A stretch of DNA of 10,958 bases, taken from the NCBI GenBank assembly GCA_024711415.1, contig JANJSW010000168.1, forward strand, positions 1 to 10,958, read 5' to 3'. Below are positions 6,714 through 10,958 of the stretch, piece by piece. A program made the position numbers and the translations under genes. The notes under the pieces are model-generated. The model made no database searches. It had not been told where the DNA came from and saw only the letters and a list, made by a program, of their open reading frames with translations. Source of the stretch: Thermomonas sp. GTDB lineage: Bacteria; Pseudomonadota; Gammaproteobacteria; Xanthomonadales; Xanthomonadaceae. Positions within the stretch are counted from its first letter, which is position 1; each line of letters starts with the position of its first letter.

Positions 6714-6731
6714 CGCCCGCGCCGGCGGGCG
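6714..6731. repeat. GC-rich hairpin between the ALDH gene and xth
   Basis: CGCCCGC (6714-6720) and GCGGGCG (6725-6731) are 7-bp arms around GCCG. It follows the ALDH stop on the minus strand without a T-run, so it is at most a weak terminator. It also occupies the spacer between the possible -35 and -10 boxes of xth. Confidence 0.4.
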
Positions 6732-6756
6732 TCGAATGCGATGCGGCCTGCGCCGG

Positions 6757-8175
6757 TTATTTCGCCAGCCAGCGCACCAGCGCATCGACCTTGCCGCGGT
6801 AGGGCGGCTTGATCCAGTCGCTGGCCGCGAGCCGCGATTGCTGGAACACCGGCAGCAGCTTGCTGAAGGTATCGAAGCCGAACTGGCCGTGCAGCGCGCC
6901 GATGCCGCTGGGGCCCACGCCGCCGAACGGCAGCTCGTGCACCCCGAAGTGGACCAGGGTGTCGTTGACGGTGACGCCGCCGGCCAGCGTGTCGGCCAGG
7001 ATGCGCTCGATGCTGGCGCGATCATGGCTGAACGGATACAGCGCCAGCGGGCGTTCGGTGCGGTTGACCTGGGCGATGGCGTCATCGAGGCGCGCGTAGC
7101 TGCGGATCGGCAGCACCGGCCCGAAGATTTCGTGCTGCATCACCGTCGCCTCGTCCGGCGGGTCGACCACCAGCGTCGGCGGCAGCAGGCGTTCGGCAGC
7201 GACACGGGCAGGGTCGATCGAAATCAGTTCGATCACCTGACAGCCGCGCGCACGCGCGTCGGCCAGGTAGCCCTGCAGGCGCTGCAGCTGCGCGTCGTTG
7301 ATGATGCGGGTGTAGTGACGGGCATCGCCCAGGTCGCCGAAGCGTGCCACCACCTCTTCGCGCAGCGCGGCGACGAAGGCGTCGCGACGCGGCGCATCCA
7401 CCAGCGCGTAGTCGACGCCGATGCAGGTCTGCCCGGCGTTGAACCATTTGCCGCTGGCGATGCGCGCGGCCGCGGTCTTGAGCGGGTAGTCCGCGCACAC
7501 GATGGCCGGCGCCTTGCCGCCAAGTTCCAGGGTGACCGGGGTGAGGTTGGGCGCAGCCGCGGCCATCACCTTGCGCCCCACCGCGGTGGAGCCGGTGAAC
7601 AGCAGGTGGTCGAACGGCAGCGCGCTGAACGCCGCGCCCACTTCGGCCCCGCCCAGCGCCACCGCGACACGATCCTGCGGGAACACCTCCGCCAGCAGCG
7701 CACGCAGCCCCTGGCTGGTGCGCGGGGTGTGCTCGGAAGGCTTCAGGAACACGTGGTTGCCGGCGGCGATCGCCGACACCAGCGGCACCAGCGCCAGGTT
7801 CACCGGATAGTTCCACGGGCTGATGATCCCGACTACGCCCAGCGGGCTGGGCCGCAGCTGCGCGCGCGCCGGCCAGAACTTCCAGCCGACCCTTGCCCGC
7901 CGCGGCTTCGACCACGCGCGCAGCTTGCGCAGGGCGAGGTCGAGCTCGGCCAGCACGATCATCGACTCGGAGATCAGGTTCTCGTGCTGCGAGCGATGGC
8001 CGAAGTCGCCGCGGATCGCCGCGTCCATTTCGCCCGCACGCCGGCGGAATGCATCGCGCAGGCGGAGCAGATCGTCGCGGCGCTGTGCATGGTTCGGCTT
8101 GTTCGCCTGCCAGGCCATGCGCAGGCGTTCGAGGGTGGGCTGCAGGTCGTGGAGCGGAGTGTCGGCGCTGTCCAT
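6757..8175 (-). CDS. NAD(P)-dependent aldehyde dehydrogenase, coniferyl-aldehyde-dehydrogenase-like
   Basis: A class-3-like aldehyde dehydrogenase of 472 residues, resembling bacterial coniferyl aldehyde dehydrogenases and fatty-aldehyde ALDHs, oxidising an aldehyde to its acid. The active site is intact: N122 in ISPWNYPVN, the cofactor loop FTGSTAVGR, general base E217 in TLELGGKAP, and nucleophile C251 in FNAGQTCIGVDY. EIFGPVLPI, with the conserved Glu-Phe, and the late PFGGVGPSGIGALHG motif are also present. No signal peptide or C-terminal membrane anchor is evident, so it is probably cytosolic. The ATG at 8175 has no ribosome site but TACACT ends 7 nt before it. It diverges from the gamma-carbonic-anhydrase gene by 38 bp. 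No lignin-aromatic catabolic genes lie nearby, so coniferyl aldehyde need not be the physiological substrate; general aldehyde detoxification is equally possible. Confidence 0.93.
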   Translation of the reverse strand: MDSADTPLHDLQPTLERLRMAWQANKPNHAQRRDDLLRLRDAFRRRAGEMDAAIRGDFGHRSQHENLISESMIVLAELDLALRKLRAWSKPRRARVGWKFWPARAQLRPSPLGVVGIISPWNYPVNLALVPLVSAIAAGNHVFLKPSEHTPRTSQGLRALLAEVFPQDRVAVALGGAEVGAAFSALPFDHLLFTGSTAVGRKVMAAAAPNLTPVTLELGGKAPAIVCADYPLKTAAARIASGKWFNAGQTCIGVDYALVDAPRRDAFVAALREEVVARFGDLGDARHYTRIINDAQLQRLQGYLADARARGCQVIELISIDPARVAAERLLPPTLVVDPPDEATVMQHEIFGPVLPIRSYARLDDAIAQVNRTERPLALYPFSHDRASIERILADTLAGGVTVNDTLVHFGVHELPFGGVGPSGIGALHGQFGFDTFSKLLPVFQQSRLAASDWIKPPYRGKVDALVRWLAK

Positions 8176-8182
8176 ACGGGGC

Positions 8183-8188
8183 AGTGTA
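8183..8188 (-). promoter_or_regulatory. Probable -10 box of the ALDH gene (leaderless)
   Basis: TACACT on the minus strand (four of six matches to TATAAT) lies 7 nt before the ALDH ATG, with no Shine-Dalgarno sequence between. The -35 position would fall on the -10 region of the divergent gene and matches consensus poorly. Confidence 0.4.
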
Positions 8189-8201
8189 GTCGCGCCGGCG
8201 C

Positions 8202-8207
8202 TAGAAT
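8202..8207 (+). promoter_or_regulatory. Probable -10 box of the gamma-CA gene (leaderless)
   Basis: TAGAAT (five of six matches to TATAAT) lies 6 nt before the ATG at 8214, placing the expected transcription start on or beside the start codon. There is no Shine-Dalgarno sequence. No good -35 is visible. Confidence 0.5.
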
Positions 8208-8213
8208 CCAGCC

Positions 8214-8756
8214 ATGAACATCCGACCCTATCGCGACATCACTCCCACTCTCGGCGCACGCGCCTACATCGACCCCGTGGCCAGCGTGATCGGCGACGTG
8301 GTGCTGGGCGACGACGTCTCCGTGTGGCCGTTCACGGTGATCCGCGGCGACGTCAACTTCGTCCGCATCGGCGACCGCACCAACATCCAGGACGGCTCCG
8401 TCATCCACGTCAGCCACGACGGCCCGCACGCCAAGCTGGGCGGCTTCGCCACCCGCATCGGCTCTGATGTGACCATCGGCCACAAGGCGATCATCCACGC
8501 CTGCACGATTGAAGATGCGGTGCTGGTGGGCATGGGCGCGATCGTGCTGGACGGCGCGGTGGTGAAGAAACACGCCTTCATCGGCGCCGGCGCTCTGGTG
8601 GCGCCCGGCAAGGTGGTGGGCGAGGGCGAACTGTGGCTGGGCAACCCGGCGAAGAAGGCGCGCATGCTCAGCGAGGCCGAGATCGAAGCGCTGTACTACA
8701 GCGCCGGCCACTACGTGCGGCTGAAGGATGCGTATCTGGCGGGTGAGGTGGGCTGA
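8214..8756 (+). CDS. Gamma-carbonic-anhydrase family protein (YrdA-like)
   Basis: A 180-residue left-handed beta-helix protein of the gamma-carbonic anhydrase/YrdA group. Hexapeptide repeats run through most of the chain (for example IGDVVLGDDVSVWP at 26-39 and IGAGALVAPGKVV). The metal-binding histidines are all present: H65 in GSVIHV, and H90 and H95 in TIGHKAIIHAC, with the same five-residue spacing as the archaeal Cam enzyme. R44/D46 in IRGDV and Q59/D60 also match the family. Such proteins form trimers with zinc or another divalent metal between subunits. Many YrdA-type homologues show little or no carbonic anhydrase activity, so the true role is open. The start is set by the ATG at 8214 with a TAGAAT box 6 nt ahead and no ribosome site. 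A TonB-C-domain gene starts 59 nt downstream on the same strand. Confidence 0.95.
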   Translation: MNIRPYRDITPTLGARAYIDPVASVIGDVVLGDDVSVWPFTVIRGDVNFVRIGDRTNIQDGSVIHVSHDGPHAKLGGFATRIGSDVTIGHKAIIHACTIEDAVLVGMGAIVLDGAVVKKHAFIGAGALVAPGKVVGEGELWLGNPAKKARMLSEAEIEALYYSAGHYVRLKDAYLAGEVG

Positions 8757-8803
8757 GCGGCTGCAGGATGGGATCCGGTTTTGCGGGGGCGGAATCGACA
8801 AAT

Positions 8804-8809
8804 GGGGAG
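8804..8809 (+). promoter_or_regulatory. Ribosome-binding site deciding the TonB-C gene start
   Basis: GGGGAG lies 6 nt before the ATG at 8816, favouring that codon over in-frame ATGs at 8768, 8810 and 8822. The choice between 8816 and 8822 is close, because GGGGAT (8812-8817) could serve the latter. Confidence 0.5.
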
Positions 8810-8815
8810 ATGGGG

Positions 8816-9763
8816 ATGGGCATGTTGAAGGCGGGAGTATTGGCGCTGTTGCTGGCGTCCGCAGGTGCGCAGGCCGGCGATCGGCTGGCGGTGCAGGCGG
8901 CCGGCGAGAGCGTGATGACGATGCGGGTGGATGGCGACCTGCTCATCGACACCGAAGGCCGGGTGGCGAGCTACAGTCTGCGCACGGAGCTGGATCCGGC
9001 ATTGCGAAACATTCTGGACAAGGCGATCCCGGCCTGGCGACTGAGGCCAGTCACCCAAGGTGGCAAGCCGGTCAATGCGAAGACGCCGATGCGGATCATC
9101 CTGGCGGCCAGGGAAGTGCCCGCGGGTTACGAGGTACGCATCGACAACGTGGTGTTTGCGCCCATTACCCCGGAAGACCGCGCGGCGGCGAAAGCCTCGC
9201 AGCTGGCCGCCCGCGAGCGCGGCGAAACCATCGATGTGGCCGGCGGGCAGCCGGTGTCCATCACCCATCGGAAGATGCAGCCGCCGCTCTATCCGAAGGG
9301 ACTGATGATTGCCGGAGTGGAAGGAACGGTGCTGCTGAACGTGCGCCTGAATCCCGATGGCACGGTGGCGGAGGCGATGGCGTCCCAGTCCAGTCTGCTG
9401 AACGTCAGGGGTCGATCCTCGATAATGGACAAAGCGCGCGCCCTGCTGGAGCAAGAGTCGATGCGGGTGGCCGCGCAGTGGCGCTACACAGTGGATGCAG
9501 CGCACCCGGAATTGCTCGATGCCGAGGACCTCACCCTGCGCGTACCGATCGAATTCCGCATGGGTCGGTCAGTGGACAAGGTCGAGCCGTTGAATGGTGT
9601 GTGGCGCCATGAATTCCGGGGCCCCAATCTCCCCGTGCCATGGCTGCGGGGCAAGCAAGACGAACAGGTCGTGGGCGTTTCCGATCTTGCCGGCAGCGAA
9701 CAGTTGGCTGGCAGCACGCCGTTCCGCCTGGTCGACCGCAGTGTGCTGGGCCGGGCGCTTTGA
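8816..9763 (+). CDS. Secreted protein with TonB C-terminal-like domain(s)
   Basis: A 315-residue exported protein. Residues 1-20 are a Sec signal peptide (MLKAGVLALLLASAGAQA, cleavage before G21). Residues about 155-249 match a TonB C-terminal domain: PPLYPKGLMIAGVEGTVLLN, then LNPDGTVAEA, AAQWRY and VPIEFRM. Residues about 40-96 show the same order in weaker form (DTEGRVASYSL, IPAWRLRP, GGKPVN, MRIIL), suggesting a second, degenerate copy. The last 65 residues are unrecognised. It lacks the N-terminal membrane anchor and Pro-rich spacer of a true TonB, so it is unlikely to energise outer-membrane receptors by itself, although such proteins are often annotated as energy transducer TonB. It is more likely a soluble periplasmic binding or scaffold protein. 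No exbB/exbD or receptor gene is nearby. It may be co-transcribed with the gamma-CA gene. Starting at 8768 would bury the signal peptide behind extra residues. Confidence 0.8.
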   Translation: MGMLKAGVLALLLASAGAQAGDRLAVQAAGESVMTMRVDGDLLIDTEGRVASYSLRTELDPALRNILDKAIPAWRLRPVTQGGKPVNAKTPMRIILAAREVPAGYEVRIDNVVFAPITPEDRAAAKASQLAARERGETIDVAGGQPVSITHRKMQPPLYPKGLMIAGVEGTVLLNVRLNPDGTVAEAMASQSSLLNVRGRSSIMDKARALLEQESMRVAAQWRYTVDAAHPELLDAEDLTLRVPIEFRMGRSVDKVEPLNGVWRHEFRGPNLPVPWLRGKQDEQVVGVSDLAGSEQLAGSTPFRLVDRSVLGRAL

Positions 9764-9785
9764 CTGCCGGAGTTGCGTGTGATGC

Positions 9786-9808
9786 GAGGGCGGCGGACCG
9801 CCGCCCTC
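9786..9808. terminator. GC hairpin between convergent TonB-C gene and aroE
   Basis: GAGGGCGGCGG (9786-9796) and CCGCCGCCCTC (9798-9808) form a perfect 11-bp inverted repeat around one base (in practice a 9-bp stem with a GGACC loop). It begins 22 nt after the TonB-C gene stop and overlaps the last two bases of the aroE stop codon. Neither strand has a U-tract after it, so it is either a non-canonical bidirectional terminator or a 3'-end stabiliser. Confidence 0.5.
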
Positions 9809-10640
9809 AGTCCGCCGTCACCAGCGCATCGGCGCGGGCGCGCAGTTCGGCATACACCGCTTCGGTTTCCGGGCGCACGCCGTGCCAGAGCAGGAAGCTT
9901 TCCGCGGCCTGTTCCACCAGCATGCCGAGCCCGTCCAGCGCCTGCGTGCAGCCGGCGGCGCGGGCCCAGGCCAGGAACCCCACCGCCGCCTCGCCGTAGC
10001 TCAGGTCCACCGCCACGCTGCGCTGGCCGGCCAGCGCCATCGGCAGGGCCGGCAGGGTGCCGCCGCGGGTGGCGGACGTGGCGTTGATGAGCAGGTCGAA
10101 TTCGCCCAGCCGGTCAAGATCGTCAAGGCTGCGCGGATGGACGCGGCCGGGCTCGCCCAGCGCATCCGCCAGCGCCTCGCTGCGTGCCGGCGTGCGGTTG
10201 GCCACGTACAGCGAGTGGATGCCGGCATCCAGCAGGGCGGGCGCCACCCCGCGCGCGGCGCCGCCGGCGCCCAGCAGCAGCACGCGGCGCTCGCGCAGGT
10301 CCAGGCCGTGGCGCTCGGTCAGGTCGCGCACCAGCCCGCTGCCGTCGGTGTTGTCGCCGCGCCAGCCGTCGCCGTCGCGGATCAGGGTGTTGGCCGCGCC
10401 GGCGCGCTGCGCGCGGGTGCTGGCATTGCCCATGCACAGGGCGAACGCGTCTTCCTTCAGCGGCAGGGTGACGTTGGCACCGCGCACCTCGCTGGCGGCG
10501 AGCTTGGCGGCGAAGTCGGCGTGGCCGGCCTCGATGGCGACGTACTCCATCGCGATACCGCATTGCCGCGCGAACGCGGCATGGATGCGCGGTGACTGCG
10601 AGTGGCCGATGGGGGATCCGAAAACGGCGTAGCGTTGCAT
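9807..10640 (-). CDS. aroE: Shikimate dehydrogenase (NADP+)
   Basis: AroE, which reduces 3-dehydroshikimate to shikimate with NADPH in aromatic amino-acid synthesis. It has 277 residues, normal for the family. The substrate site shows SPIGHSQSP (9-17), NVTLPLK with catalytic K62, and GDNTDG with D99. The Rossmann domain has LGAGGAARG (123-131) and the NADP-selecting NRTPAR (148-153). LINATSA and the late [13 protein letters not shown] are also family-typical. The ATG at 10638-10640 is preceded by AGGGAG at a 6-nt spacing (10647-10652) and gives the standard [14 protein letters not shown] start; an upstream in-frame start at 10679 is unnecessary. hemB ends 49 nt upstream on the same strand with a small hairpin between, so the two may be co-transcribed. 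The gene converges with the TonB-C gene. Confidence 0.97.
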   Translation of the reverse strand: MQRYAVFGSPIGHSQSPRIHAAFARQCGIAMEYVAIEAGHADFAAKLAASEVRGANVTLPLKEDAFALCMGNASTRAQRAGAANTLIRDGDGWRGDNTDGSGLVRDLTERHGLDLRERRVLLLGAGGAARGVAPALLDAGIHSLYVANRTPARSEALADALGEPGRVHPRSLDDLDRLGEFDLLINATSATRGGTLPALPMALAGQRSVAVDLSYGEAAVGFLAWARAAGCTQALDGLGMLVEQAAESFLLWHGVRPETEAVYAELRARADALVTAD

Positions 10641-10646
10641 GTGCTG

Positions 10647-10652
10647 CTCCCT
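10647..10652 (-). promoter_or_regulatory. Shine-Dalgarno site of aroE
   Basis: AGGGAG on the minus strand lies 6 nt before the aroE ATG and selects the start at 10640 over the longer frame. Confidence 0.7.
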
Positions 10653-10662
10653 GCCTGTCATC

Positions 10663-10677
10663 GCGCCGCTGCGGCGC
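10663..10677. repeat. Small GC hairpin between hemB and aroE
   Basis: GCGCCGC (10663-10669) and GCGGCGC (10671-10677) form a perfect inverted repeat around one T. It starts 12 nt after the hemB stop on the minus strand. There is no T-run, so it is not a canonical terminator; transcript processing or partial attenuation between hemB and aroE is possible. Confidence 0.35.
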
Positions 10678-10689
10678 ACGCCTGTCGGA

Positions 10690-10958
<269 letters not shown>

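Noticed and set aside
7748..7755. CACGTG core as a possible parS or E-box-like operator
   Set aside because: It is within the ALDH coding sequence and the flanking bases do not match the parS consensus on either side.
5908..8217. Very long plus-strand open frame (769 codons) opposite both xth and the ALDH gene
   Set aside because: It spans two unrelated genes with complete catalytic motifs on the other strand. The antisense translation is low-complexity and shows no domain. Long antisense frames are expected where third codon positions are nearly all G or C.
8768..8815. Upstream ATG at 8768 as start of the TonB-C gene
   Set aside because: It would place 16 polar residues before the signal peptide and has no ribosome site, whereas 8816 has GGGGAG at 6 nt.

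Overview
This is a very GC-rich bacterial window carrying a compact housekeeping block. Gene content and order (rsmG-parA-parB followed by a DPM1-like glycosyltransferase and a LAB_N membrane protein, a coniferyl-aldehyde-dehydrogenase-like ALDH, a periplasmic TonB-C protein, and a hemB/aroE pair) best fit a gammaproteobacterium of the Xanthomonadaceae/Lysobacteraceae (Lysobacter, Luteimonas, Pseudoxanthomonas or similar). The family-level placement comes from protein resemblance and is inference. No rRNA, tRNA, IS element, CRISPR array or prophage gene is visible, and no stretch over 300 bases lacks a gene.

Left part (1-5413, all minus strand): transcription runs right to left through rsmG (16S rRNA methyltransferase), parA and parB (chromosome segregation; ATGA overlap), a GT2 glycosyltransferase 13 nt after parB, a small LAB_N membrane protein (GTGA overlap with the GT2 gene), and a secreted DUF885 metallopeptidase-like protein that may have its own promoter. 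The tight spacing suggests one transcription unit at least from parA to LAB_N.

Middle (5414-8756): a divergent intergenic region with a 9-bp inverted repeat in front of rsmG leads to a small plus-strand GlsB/YeaQ-family membrane protein. Two copies of a 13-bp repeat and a rho-independent terminator follow it. On the minus strand come an aldehyde dehydrogenase and then exodeoxyribonuclease III. A gamma-carbonic-anhydrase-like protein is transcribed away from the ALDH across only 38 bp. Several genes here (rsmG, ALDH, gamma-CA and perhaps xth) have no Shine-Dalgarno sequence and a -10-like hexamer 6-7 nt before the start codon, which suggests leaderless mRNAs.

Right part (8757-10958): a secreted protein with a C-terminal TonB-like domain, and apparently a second degenerate copy of that domain, converges on aroE (shikimate dehydrogenase). 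A strong GC hairpin lies between them. hemB (porphobilinogen synthase) lies upstream of aroE on the same strand and is cut by the window end.

I found no convincing new defence, mobile or biosynthetic system. The points most worth following are the GT2-LAB_N pair linked to parAB, the duplicated TonB-C architecture, the leaderless-promoter pattern, and the small repeat elements.
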